Shown here: positions 18,641-26,473 of the stretch, piece by piece
Position numbering within the stretch: position 1 is the first letter of the stretch
How the letters are laid out: the number at the start of each line of letters is the position of its first letter
DNA from: Sphingopyxis lindanitolerans
GTDB lineage: Bacteria > Pseudomonadota > Alphaproteobacteria > Sphingomonadales > Sphingomonadaceae
Direction of reading: 5' to 3'
Length of the DNA stretch: 64,000 bases
NCBI RefSeq assembly: GCF_002993885.1
Contig: NZ_CM009578.1
Location: 3,060,009 to 3,124,008 of the forward strand
The notes under the pieces: generated by a model
Database searches by the model: none
Seen by the model: only the letters and a program-made list of their open reading frames with translations
What the model was told of the DNA's origin: nothing
Program-made: the position numbers and the translations under genes

Positions 18641-20379
18641 TGATCGAAACCTGGGAACATGCGATGACCGACCGTGCCGCCGTTTCGACTGCAGAAGCCT
18701 TGCGCCGGCTGACCGCCCCCGGCGCGCCCTTTGCCATGGAAGACTGCGACGTCGGCGGACGGATGATGCGCGTCTATTCGAATGCGCCCTCGACGCTGCG
18801 CGACATTTTCTTCACCGCGATGGGCCGCCCCGATCGGCCCTATCTCTATTTCGAGAGCGACGAATTGAGCTATGCCCGCGTTCACCGCGACGCGCAGGCG
18901 CTCGCGGCCGCGCTCCATCACCGCTTTGGCGTGCGCAAGGGCGACCGGGTCGCGATCTGCATGCGCAACTATCCCGAATGGGCGCTCGCCTATTGGGCGA
19001 CGATCCTGCTCGGCGCGATCGTCGTACCGATCAACGCCTGGGGTTCGGGGGCGGAGATGGCGTATGTCATCGATCATTCGGGATCGACGATCGTCGTCGC
19101 CGACGACGAACGGATCGAGCGCCTCGCGCTGCATTTTGAAACCCTCGGGCTGCGCGCGATCGTCGCGGTGCGGGCGCCCGACCGGACGGGGGCGGTGATC
19201 CACGGCTTTGACGCGCTGGTGGCCGATTTTCAGGATTCCGCCCCCATGCCCGATCCCGGACTGATGCCCGACGACGACGCGACGATCTTTTATACGTCGG
19301 GAACCACCGGCCGTCCCAAGGGGGCGGTCGGCAGCCACCGCAACGCGATCAGCTGCATCGTCAGCGGCGCTTTCAACGGCGCTCTGTCGCACATGCGCCG
19401 AACCGGTGAAATATTGACGCCTGATCCGGATATGGTGCCCCCCGTCTATCTTTACGGCGGGCCGCTGTTCCACGTCGGCGGCTGCAATTCGGGGTTGGCC
19501 GCGACGATGGCCGGTGGCGCGTGCATGGTGTTGATGTACCGTTGGAATGTCGGCCAGGCGCTCGCGTTGATCGAACAACTCAAGATTGGGGGGCTCGGCG
19601 CGGTGCCGACGATGGTCTGGCAAATGCTCGAGCATCCCGACTTCGAGAACTATGACTTGAGCAGCCTGGTCTCCGCCGCGATCGGCGGTGCGGCCGCGGG
19701 GCCGGAACTCCACGCGCGGCTTGAGGAAAAGCTGCCGCAGGTGGTTCCCGCCACGGGCTATGGCGCAACCGAGACGAGTGGGGGATGCACGTTCAACGGT
19801 GGGCTCGATTATGCAGCGCGGCCTGCCGGCGTCGGCGTGCCGACGCCCGTGCTCGACGTGAAGTGCGTCGACGAAGCGGGGCGGGCGGTCGCGCCGGGCG
19901 TGGCTGGCGAGCTCTGCCTGCGCGGTCCAAGCATCCTGCGCGGCTATTGGAAGGACGCGGCGGCGACCGCGACGGCCTTTCGCGATGGCTGGTTCCATTC
20001 GGGCGACATCGCCCATATCGACGAAGAAGGGCGTATCACGCTTCTCGACCGCGCCAAGGACATGATCATCCGCGGCGGTGAGAATGTTTACAGCATCGAG
20101 GTCGAGGATGCGTTGATGGCGCATGACGCGGTGCTCGCCGCGGGGGTGTTCGGCTTGCCCGATCAGATTTTGGGCGAGACCGTCGCCGCCGTCGTGCAAC
20201 TGGCGCCGGGATCGCGGCTGGCAGAAAGCGAATTGCAGGCGTTCGCCGCAACCCGGCTCGCCTATTTCAAGATTCCCGCCCTCATCGCGACAACCCACGA
20301 CGAACTGCCGAAAAACGAAACGGGGAAGATTCTGAAGCGCGTCCTTCGCGACGAGTGGATCGCCAAGGGCGCCGCCTAA
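18640..20379 (+). CDS. AMP-forming acyl-CoA synthetase
   Basis: A 579-aa ANL-superfamily ligase that activates a carboxylic acid with ATP and CoA. It has the P-loop (FYTSGTTGRPKGAVGS), GYGATETSGG, the adenine-binding GWFHSGDIA, the hinge LLDRAKDMIIRGGENVYS and the catalytic Lys in KNETGKILKRVL. I chose the ATG at 18640 because it overlaps the kinase stop codon; an in-frame ATG at 18664 is the alternative. It is the last gene of the operon and would supply the CoA ester for the kinase, ACAD and hydratase. Its stop overlaps the convergent lactonase by 4 nt. Confidence 0.93.
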   Translation: MIETWEHAMTDRAAVSTAEALRRLTAPGAPFAMEDCDVGGRMMRVYSNAPSTLRDIFFTAMGRPDRPYLYFESDELSYARVHRDAQALAAALHHRFGVRKGDRVAICMRNYPEWALAYWATILLGAIVVPINAWGSGAEMAYVIDHSGSTIVVADDERIERLALHFETLGLRAIVAVRAPDRTGAVIHGFDALVADFQDSAPMPDPGLMPDDDATIFYTSGTTGRPKGAVGSHRNAISCIVSGAFNGALSHMRRTGEILTPDPDMVPPVYLYGGPLFHVGGCNSGLAATMAGGACMVLMYRWNVGQALALIEQLKIGGLGAVPTMVWQMLEHPDFENYDLSSLVSAAIGGAAAGPELHARLEEKLPQVVPATGYGATETSGGCTFNGGLDYAARPAGVGVPTPVLDVKCVDEAGRAVAPGVAGELCLRGPSILRGYWKDAAATATAFRDGWFHSGDIAHIDEEGRITLLDRAKDMIIRGGENVYSIEVEDALMAHDAVLAAGVFGLPDQILGETVAAVVQLAPGSRLAESELQAFAATRLAYFKIPALIATTHDELPKNETGKILKRVLRDEWIAKGAA

Positions 20380-21287
20380 CCGAAGGCAAGCGGTGCGCCG
20401 GGGCGCGGCCATTCGGCCCGAAGCAGGCGTCCGGTCCCGCCCGCGGTGATCCAGGCCGTCCGGTTGCCGTCACCGCCGAACGCGATATTGGTCGGAATCG
20501 TATCGGGCACGACGATCTGATCATGGCTGCCGTCCGGACCGAAGATCGTGATCGCCCCGGTCAGGGGTGTGGCGACGCAGATCCGGCCGCCGGCTTCGAC
20601 GGCGAGACTGTCGAACATCTGAAAGCCGGGCAGTGGCCCCAGCACCCGTGGCGGCGCGAGAAAATGGACCGGCCGCGCGAGCTGCCCCGGCCCGCCGAGT
20701 TCGACGGCCCATAACCGGCTGGTAAGCGTCTCGGCAATCCAGAGCGTCTTTTCATCGAGCGACAGGCCGATGCCGTTCGGGGTGATCAACGGGACGTCGG
20801 CTCGCAGGATCGACGAGCCATCCGGTCGGGCGTAATAGAGCGCCCCGCGGTCGATGGTGTCGTCACCCGCTTTCCCCATATCGGTGAACCAGAAGCCGCC
20901 TGTCCGGTCGAAAACGATGTCATTGGGGCCTTTCAGCCGCCGCCCGTCGCATGTCTCGTACAGCGTCTGCCACGCCCCCGTCGTCGGGTCGACGCGCTGG
21001 ATCGATCCGCCCTGATAATCGTCGGGCACGCCGTTGGCGAACATCGTGCCATCAGGTCCGCGCGCGAAGGTCATTCCGCCATTGTTGCAGACATAGACCG
21101 CGCCGTCGGGGCCGATCGCCGCGCCATTCGGTCCGCCGCCCAACTCGGCCACCACCTCGACCTTGCCCGCGGCGGTTATTCGCGTCAGCGTCGCGCGCGC
21201 GATTTCGACGACCAATACCGAGCCGTCCGCGAGCGGGATAGGGCCTTCGGGAAATTGGAGCCCGGAGGCGACGACTGTGAAATCCAT
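20376..21287 (-). CDS. SMP-30/gluconolactonase-like (LRE) lactonase
   Basis: A 303-aa six-bladed beta-propeller hydrolase of the SMP-30/gluconolaconase family, metal-dependent and acting on lactones. It has the N-terminal GLQFPEGP with the metal-ligand Glu, NGAAIGPDGAVYVCNNGG, KGPNDIVFDRTGGFWFTDMG and the terminal strand NIAFGGDGNRTAWIT. The start at 21287 (MDFTVVASG) agrees with the family N-terminus; an in-frame ATG at 21302 is possible. It is divergent from the TetR gene with the AACGATCGTT operator between them, and converges on the acyl-CoA synthetase operon. It probably opens a lactone that feeds the ligase. Confidence 0.9.
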   Translation of the reverse strand: MDFTVVASGLQFPEGPIPLADGSVLVVEIARATLTRITAAGKVEVVAELGGGPNGAAIGPDGAVYVCNNGGMTFARGPDGTMFANGVPDDYQGGSIQRVDPTTGAWQTLYETCDGRRLKGPNDIVFDRTGGFWFTDMGKAGDDTIDRGALYYARPDGSSILRADVPLITPNGIGLSLDEKTLWIAETLTSRLWAVELGGPGQLARPVHFLAPPRVLGPLPGFQMFDSLAVEAGGRICVATPLTGAITIFGPDGSHDQIVVPDTIPTNIAFGGDGNRTAWITAGGTGRLLRAEWPRPGAPLAFG

Positions 21288-21306
21288 GGCACGCCATATC
21301 ATAAAA

Positions 21307-21324
21307 CAGAAACGATCGTTATAA
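21307..21324. promoter_or_regulatory. Predicted TetR operator, copy 3
   Basis: It contains the perfect 10-bp palindrome AACGATCGTT (21311-21320) and matches TGATAACGATCGTTATCA at 13 of 18 positions, all ten core bases among them. It lies between the divergent lactonase (20 nt away) and TetR gene (about 53 nt away), as expected for autoregulation. The same core occurs before the MFS/TonB pair 8.3 kb to the left. Confidence 0.65.
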
Positions 21325-21376
21325 TATTCTTCGCCACCGCATTGCGTTGCGCGCGCCGATCAGGCAAGGCCGCAGC

Positions 21377-21991
21377 ATGTCATCAGACCAGGCGCCCTTG
21401 TCATCCCCGCCGCAGAAATTGGGTCGGCGCGCGCAAAAGGTCCAGGATCGCAAGGACCATATTCTCGTCACCTCCGCCCGCCTTTTCCGCGAGCGCGGCT
21501 ATCATGCGGTCAGCATGGACGAGATCGGCGCCGCATCGGGGATGAGCGGCCCGGCGATGTACAAATATTTCAAGGATAAGGCCGCAATTCTTATCGCCAT
21601 CGTCGAATATGGCACCAAAATTGCGAAAGAAGCCATTGCGTCGATTGATACGGCAGGCCTTTCCGATCTCGACATATTGGGCGAGCATGTCCGATGCTAT
21701 ATCGATTTCACCGGCGAGGCGCGTGACGCGATGGTGGTCACGGTACGCGAGGTCAGCAACATTCCGGAATGGTATCGCCCCGGCTTTCTCGACGACCAGC
21801 GCGGTTTTCGGGAGGGAGAAGTCAATCTGCTTATGCGCATCCGCCTCGACCTATCCCGCTCCGAAGCGCGTTATATCTGCACGAATGTCTTCCAGGGCCT
21901 GATCAGTTCATCGGCCTATCTCTATCCGGCGGACAGCGAGAGTCGTCGGAAAAGGCTGAGCGCAATGGCGACCGCCGCGCTGCTCGCCTGA
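21377..21991 (+). CDS. TetR family transcriptional regulator of the lactonase/TonB block
   Basis: A 204-aa regulator. The HTH covers residues about 20-65 (RKDHILVTSARLFRERGYHA and then SMDEIGAASGMSGPAMYKYF), followed by a helical ligand-binding domain of TetR_C type, like regulators of acyl-CoA catabolism. I chose the ATG at 21377, with AAGG upstream; an in-frame TTG at 21347 is less likely. It is divergent from the lactonase over a perfect palindrome that recurs upstream of the TonB and MFS genes, so it probably represses all three transcripts. The ligand may be an acyl-CoA of the pathway. Confidence 0.92.
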   Translation: MSSDQAPLSSPPQKLGRRAQKVQDRKDHILVTSARLFRERGYHAVSMDEIGAASGMSGPAMYKYFKDKAAILIAIVEYGTKIAKEAIASIDTAGLSDLDILGEHVRCYIDFTGEARDAMVVTVREVSNIPEWYRPGFLDDQRGFREGEVNLLMRIRLDLSRSEARYICTNVFQGLISSSAYLYPADSESRRKRLSAMATAALLA

Positions 21992-22012
21992 TCGGGAGAG
22001 GCGCGGGTCTTC

Positions 22013-22038
22013 CCCGGCTTGCACGCGTGCAGCGGGGC
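22013..22038 (+). terminator. Terminator-like hairpin after the TetR gene
   Basis: The stem CCCCG/CGGGG encloses a second near-perfect palindrome with core TGCACGCGTGCA (22020-22031), about 14 paired bases in all with one bulge. It lies 22 nt after the TetR stop. No T-run follows, so it may be an attenuated or Rho-assisted terminator. Confidence 0.45.
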
Positions 22039-22170
22039 GGTGGTAGGCAACCCTTCAACCATGTCTGCCAATTTCCGTTCATCATCGCATTTTGATCGCT
22101 GGCAAATGTGCGTTTCAGGCGGCTATGATAAATTTGATCGCAAACCCGCCGCACGAAAGCGCACCAGGAA

Positions 22171-22469
22171 CCAGGCGGGGTTGACCAGCGCTCCGATATT
22201 TTGAACCTCGCCCGCGAGCATGTCCGGTCTGCGCGAGAGTTCGGCATCGCCGAGGCTAAGCGCGAGGCGCTGATTGCGATCAACACCCGGATCGTTGTCG
22301 GGACACGAAGCTATCCATCGCCATCGATGAGGTCGGCACCGCCGATCCCGCGACGCGGAGCTCGCTCGAGGGGCGGTATCCAAAGCATTTGAACGCACGG
22401 AAGCTGCTGCGGACCAACGGGATTCGGCTCGAATGGGATGCGCGGCGGAGGATGTTGGGTTTCTACTGA
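22171..22469 (+). pseudogene. Frameshifted remnant of an unrecognised gene
   Basis: Two protein-like segments lie in different frames. The first (22171-22305) reads ILNLAREHVRSAREFGIAE and AKREALIAINTRIVVG; the second (22308-22469) reads LSIAIDEVGTADPATRSSLE and later KLLRTNGIRLEWD, ending in LGFY and a stop. Charge pattern and composition look like true coding sequence, joined by one frameshift near 22305. No start or ribosome site is evident. I do not recognise the family. Confidence 0.35.
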
Positions 22470-22651
22470 CCGGCAGGAATGCGCCCCCTGTTTCCCGCCA
22501 TTCCGGTGATCGATCGGAGTTCCCGAAACCGGCTGGTCCGCTCACCCCCGATCGATAGAAACAGGCATCTTCCGGACGGCCCAGTCTGGCGGCTAGTTGC
22601 CCGTCGGCGGCCGGGAAGCCGAGCTATGGAATCGGACGGTGCCGCCATGCC

Positions 22652-24481
22652 TCATTCCGCGGGTGCAGCGCGCCTTTCGCCGATCACGGTCGCCAGAAGT
22701 GATTCGAGCCCGTGGAGCCGCTCGGCAAGTGCCGCCAATCGGCTCTCCTGCTTTGCCTCGCGTGCCTCGCGCGTCCGCACGATGTCGACCGCGCGCGCCA
22801 CGGGGTCGGCGATTTCGGCCAGTGCCTCGCGCTCGTCCTTTCCGAAAAAACTGCCATCGGGACGGGGGCCGATCAGCAGCCAGCCGATCCGGCCATGTCC
22901 GTCGGCATCGAGCGGGACGCGCACCGGGAAAAGCGGATCGCGCCGATCGCAATCGAGCGCATCGCCGGCCGGCGGGGCCCATGCGGCAAGCCAAGCCTCC
23001 ACGTCCTGCGCCGGGAGGCCCTTCGCACCCTCGATCGCGTCGCCCACCAGCAATGCGGCATGTTTCGAACGTATGCCCTTGAGCACGGCATCGAGGACCG
23101 CCGCCGCAAGTCGCTCCAGCCCCGCCGTCTCGCGCAAATCGCCTACGAGCAGGGGCAAGCCGTGGCGAAGCTGAATGAGATGATTCTGAAACCGGCGCTC
23201 GGCCCAATGGCTGACCCGATGGTGCAACGGGGAGATCATCGCCGCCGCCGCCGCCAGGCCGCCGGCGAGCGCTCCGAGTCCATGTCCGAAATAATCCTCG
23301 CCCAGCAGTTCGATGACCCGCTCGGTGCCCGCGAAAATGGCGAGCAGCGCCACCGTCAACGCGCCATATGCGACCGAGCGGCTGATCGCCGCTTCGGCAT
23401 CATACAGGCGGTAGCGCATCAGCGAAATCAGCAGGCCGCCGACCATGCAGAAGGTTGCGAGGAGACCAACCACACCGGAGGCAAGCTGGAGCTGCCAGTA
23501 AGCTGCGCCGCCGATTCGTCCTGCAGCGAGAATTAAGCCCCCCGAAATCATCAGGCAGATGCCGCCCGCAGCGAGGCCGAAGATGCCCCAGCGAACCTGT
23601 TGCCGTTCGATGCCGGGAGGCATCCGCCGATAGCGCAGCAGCAGGCGCGCAACGCTGAGGGCAAGGAAAACAATGATAGCGACGATCGAAACGGTTATTG
23701 CGGCGAACCGATTCGTGAGAGTAAATGCCGTCCACAGGACGATGGCGCCCGCTATCGCCCACGCCATGCGCGATCCCATGCGGCCGTCCGGGAACACCAG
23801 CAAACCCAGAACCAGCAGCGGCCAGGACAGCAGGTTCAGCAGGGCAAGGCTGTCTATCAACCACGGTCGATCGAGCCACACGGTGGCCTGCCACGACGGG
23901 CCGATCACGGACAGCACGAAGGCGAGCGCCAGGATCGCCGGGACCGGCTCGCGGCGGCGGCGGAACAGCAACGTCGCGGCACAAAGAGTCGCGATGTTGA
24001 CGAGCAGATCGATCGCTACGCCCAGCGTACGGGTCCTCTCGCTCTCTCGCGTATTGGCTATGCTTCGTGTCAGTCGGTGGGTGCGGACCTGTCCCCCCGC
24101 ATCCTGGAGCGTCAAGACGAGCGTCGCGCCCTCGGGACGGGCCAGGGCTTCCCTGGCGGCATTATAGTCCGTTCCGATTTTGGCCGTCGGAACGCCGCCG
24201 ATGGCCAGGATGGCGTCATCGACCTTGATCCCCTGCGCGATCGCCTCGGCCCCAGTGACAATTGTAATGTGCTGGTTTGAGTTGTCGGCGCTCACGCCGT
24301 AGTTCAGCCAGCCATATTCGATGGGCTTGGAACCCCGCCACGCATTGATGCCGGTGATGGCGATCGTGGTGGCCATCAGGACGATCCACGCCGCCGTATA
24401 GACTGTCAGCGCCCAGCCGCGCGGTGCCGGCAGCGTTTCTGGCAACAATGGCATGGAGCGCGCGGACATCCATCTGATCAT
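22652..24481 (-). CDS. ComP-like multi-pass membrane sensor lacking a kinase domain
   Basis: A 609-aa inner-membrane protein. TM1 is at about 22-44. A PDZ-like periplasmic domain covers residues 55-135 (AIAQGIKVDDAILAIGGVPT). About eight further membrane helices run to residue 400, followed by a GAF-like cytosolic domain (about 420-560) and a C-terminal coiled coil. The layout matches the sensory half of ComP-type histidine kinases, but no H-box, N-box or G-box is present and the protein ends cleanly. GGGGGGAGAAAG precedes the ATG at 24481. No partner kinase is adjacent; its role is unknown. Confidence 0.75.
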   Translation of the reverse strand: MIRWMSARSMPLLPETLPAPRGWALTVYTAAWIVLMATTIAITGINAWRGSKPIEYGWLNYGVSADNSNQHITIVTGAEAIAQGIKVDDAILAIGGVPTAKIGTDYNAAREALARPEGATLVLTLQDAGGQVRTHRLTRSIANTRESERTRTLGVAIDLLVNIATLCAATLLFRRRREPVPAILALAFVLSVIGPSWQATVWLDRPWLIDSLALLNLLSWPLLVLGLLVFPDGRMGSRMAWAIAGAIVLWTAFTLTNRFAAITVSIVAIIVFLALSVARLLLRYRRMPPGIERQQVRWGIFGLAAGGICLMISGGLILAAGRIGGAAYWQLQLASGVVGLLATFCMVGGLLISLMRYRLYDAEAAISRSVAYGALTVALLAIFAGTERVIELLGEDYFGHGLGALAGGLAAAAAMISPLHHRVSHWAERRFQNHLIQLRHGLPLLVGDLRETAGLERLAAAVLDAVLKGIRSKHAALLVGDAIEGAKGLPAQDVEAWLAAWAPPAGDALDCDRRDPLFPVRVPLDADGHGRIGWLLIGPRPDGSFFGKDEREALAEIADPVARAVDIVRTREAREAKQESRLAALAERLHGLESLLATVIGERRAAPAE

Positions 24482-24778
24482 CGGCTGCTTTCTCCCCCCT
24501 CGATCACCTTACGGCGTGAGCCGCCGTGCGCAAGGTTCGCGGGCTGGGAAAGAGCCGACGCGACAACGACCTGCTCCGGCGAATGACGATAAAGCGGGTA
24601 GGTTGCTGGCGGCCCGCTCTTGCCGAAAAGCGAAAGCGGCAAGAACGACCCCCCGCAGGGTATCGGGCGATATTCCCATTCTGCACGAACGGGAATTGAG
24701 CCATGTCCAGAAGCGACCAATATTGTCGTACGAACCGGGTGCGCCAGCCAGCGTTTTTCATGGCTCGATTCGCGTAGG

Positions 24779-26467
24779 TCAGGGTTTCCAATCTTTTGCG
24801 CGCGGTAGGCGGCCGACTCCCGGGTTGAAACTGTTGGTCGGATCAAGGTTGCGGAAGTGCTGTTCGAGGGTTTCTTCCGCCCGGTAGAGGTGGCCGACAT
24901 TATGCTCTGCGGGATATTTTGCACCGCGGGCGCTCTGGAACTCCAACAATTCCTCCTCGAGGCGTTCGAGATCGCACCCCGCTACGGCGATATAGTCCTG
25001 GTGAAAAACGTGACAGAAGAAATGCCCATAAGAGCTGGTTGCGAGAATCTTCCGTGAAATGGAGGGAGGCAGCACTTCGAGCCAGTCGATCTTGTTGCGC
25101 GGCAGGGCGATATCGAGCGACACAAGTCCTGCGGAGTTGTGCGGATTGAGAGAGCGATAGCGAACGGCCGCTCCGGCGGCGACAAAGCGATGCAGAAATG
25201 CGTCCTCGCCCTCCCGAGGCGAACAGATGAGATAGGCACCCGTCATGCGGGGAATGGCGTTTGCGAGATAGGTTGCCATCTCCTCCGTTCCCTTGTCGCC
25301 TGTCCGGATAAGCAGATGATGCTCGAAGCGATCGCGGAACGCCCGGAGGCGCGGGGGAAGATGCGGCGGAAGTGGGCGCGCCAGCGCGCGCAGAATCCGG
25401 TCGGAGAGATTGTCTGGCAAGATTGGCACCCGGCTTGCGAGCCTGTCGAGGCGGTCCTTCCAGGCATTGATGAGCGGCAGATGCCCCGTGCCGAGACGGC
25501 GGATCGCAAGAAACATGTCCTTGCCGTAGGTCGATGCGAGATCGAAGGCGCCGCGATGGAGATATTCGGCGGAAATGGGAAGGGTGGCGAAGGTAGAGAG
25601 GACATCGCGCCGAATCTTCGCGAGTTCGCCGGGATCATTGGTCCCGATGTAGAAGACCTGGGTTTTCGCGGCCTTTGCAAAACAGTCGGTCCGCACGGCG
25701 AACACGGCGAGGTGGCCGGCGCTGCCCGATGCTCCATGGAGATAGGAGGGGTCTGCATTGTAGCGAGCGGGGGTTGCATCGTCGACCCGCCGCACGCGCT
25801 GCTCATAGTCAATCGCCGATGCCGGGGCTTCGGCGACTGTCGATGGCGACAGTTCGAACCTTCCGCCTTCGAGCGCGCTCAGCATCGCCTCAGCACCCTC
25901 CGGCAATTCGACGCCGAGCTGGTTGACGAGTTGCAGTTGGCCCGCTTCGTCGCGCCGCGCAAAAAGCCCCATCTCGGTATAGGCGGGGCCGCGGTGGATC
26001 AGCGCGCCGCCTGAATTATTGCAGATGCCGCCGATGACGGATGCACCGAAGCACGATGACCCGATGACCGAATGCGGCTCCCGGCCCAGCGGCGCGAGTT
26101 TGCGTTCGAGCTGGTCGAGTGTGGCGCCCGGAAGGCAGATCGCCTGTCGTCCGCCATCGACGAGAAAAATGGTGGCAAGACGTTTGGTGCTGATCAGGAC
26201 AACCGGTCGATCATAGGTTCCGAACGGCGTAGATCCGCCGGTGAGCCCCGTGTTTGCTGCCTGCATGATGACGATCGCATTGGCGGCGGTACATGCCTCG
26301 AGCGCGCGCCAAAGTTCGACGAGCGTGCCCGGCACGGCGACGGCGACAGCCGAGCCATCGCCAAAGCGATATCCTTTGGTGAAGCGGCGCATCGCCGTCG
26401 TCCGCGTCACCAAATGCCGTTGACCGACAATCTCGGCGAGCCGCTGCGTCAGATCGGCACTATTCAT
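24779..26467 (-). CDS. dld: Quinone-dependent D-lactate dehydrogenase (Dld)
   Basis: A 562-aa peripheral membrane flavoprotein (E. coli Dld has 571 aa) oxidising D-lactate to pyruvate with transfer to quinone. Long stretches match the E. coli enzyme as I recall it, such as LGREPHSVIGSSCFGASVIG, QAANTGLTGGSTP (FAD site), FYIGTNDPGEL, HLPPRLRAFRDRFEHHLL and YPAEHNVGHLYRA. It starts 6 nt after the P450 stop, so the two form an operon. That context suggests it may oxidise D-lactate or another 2-hydroxy acid made in the pathway. The 297 nt downstream, before the membrane sensor, hold no gene. Confidence 0.93.
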   Translation of the reverse strand: MNSADLTQRLAEIVGQRHLVTRTTAMRRFTKGYRFGDGSAVAVAVPGTLVELWRALEACTAANAIVIMQAANTGLTGGSTPFGTYDRPVVLISTKRLATIFLVDGGRQAICLPGATLDQLERKLAPLGREPHSVIGSSCFGASVIGGICNNSGGALIHRGPAYTEMGLFARRDEAGQLQLVNQLGVELPEGAEAMLSALEGGRFELSPSTVAEAPASAIDYEQRVRRVDDATPARYNADPSYLHGASGSAGHLAVFAVRTDCFAKAAKTQVFYIGTNDPGELAKIRRDVLSTFATLPISAEYLHRGAFDLASTYGKDMFLAIRRLGTGHLPLINAWKDRLDRLASRVPILPDNLSDRILRALARPLPPHLPPRLRAFRDRFEHHLLIRTGDKGTEEMATYLANAIPRMTGAYLICSPREGEDAFLHRFVAAGAAVRYRSLNPHNSAGLVSLDIALPRNKIDWLEVLPPSISRKILATSSYGHFFCHVFHQDYIAVAGCDLERLEEELLEFQSARGAKYPAEHNVGHLYRAEETLEQHFRNLDPTNSFNPGVGRLPRAKDWKP

Positions 26468-26473
26468 GGGACA

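Larger units (their letters stand above)
21992..22651. other. 660-nt stretch without an intact gene
   Basis: It lies between the TetR stop and the end of the membrane-sensor gene. It holds a terminator-like hairpin near its start and a coding remnant broken by a frameshift at about 22171-22469. Parts (around 22070-22150) are clearly more AT-rich than the flanks, suggesting DNA of different origin. No complete gene was recognised in either strand. Confidence 0.6.

Noticed and set aside
24511..24527. ACGGCG/CGCCGT hairpin upstream of the membrane sensor
   Set aside because: Six-base GC-rich arms without a T-run; too weak to call.
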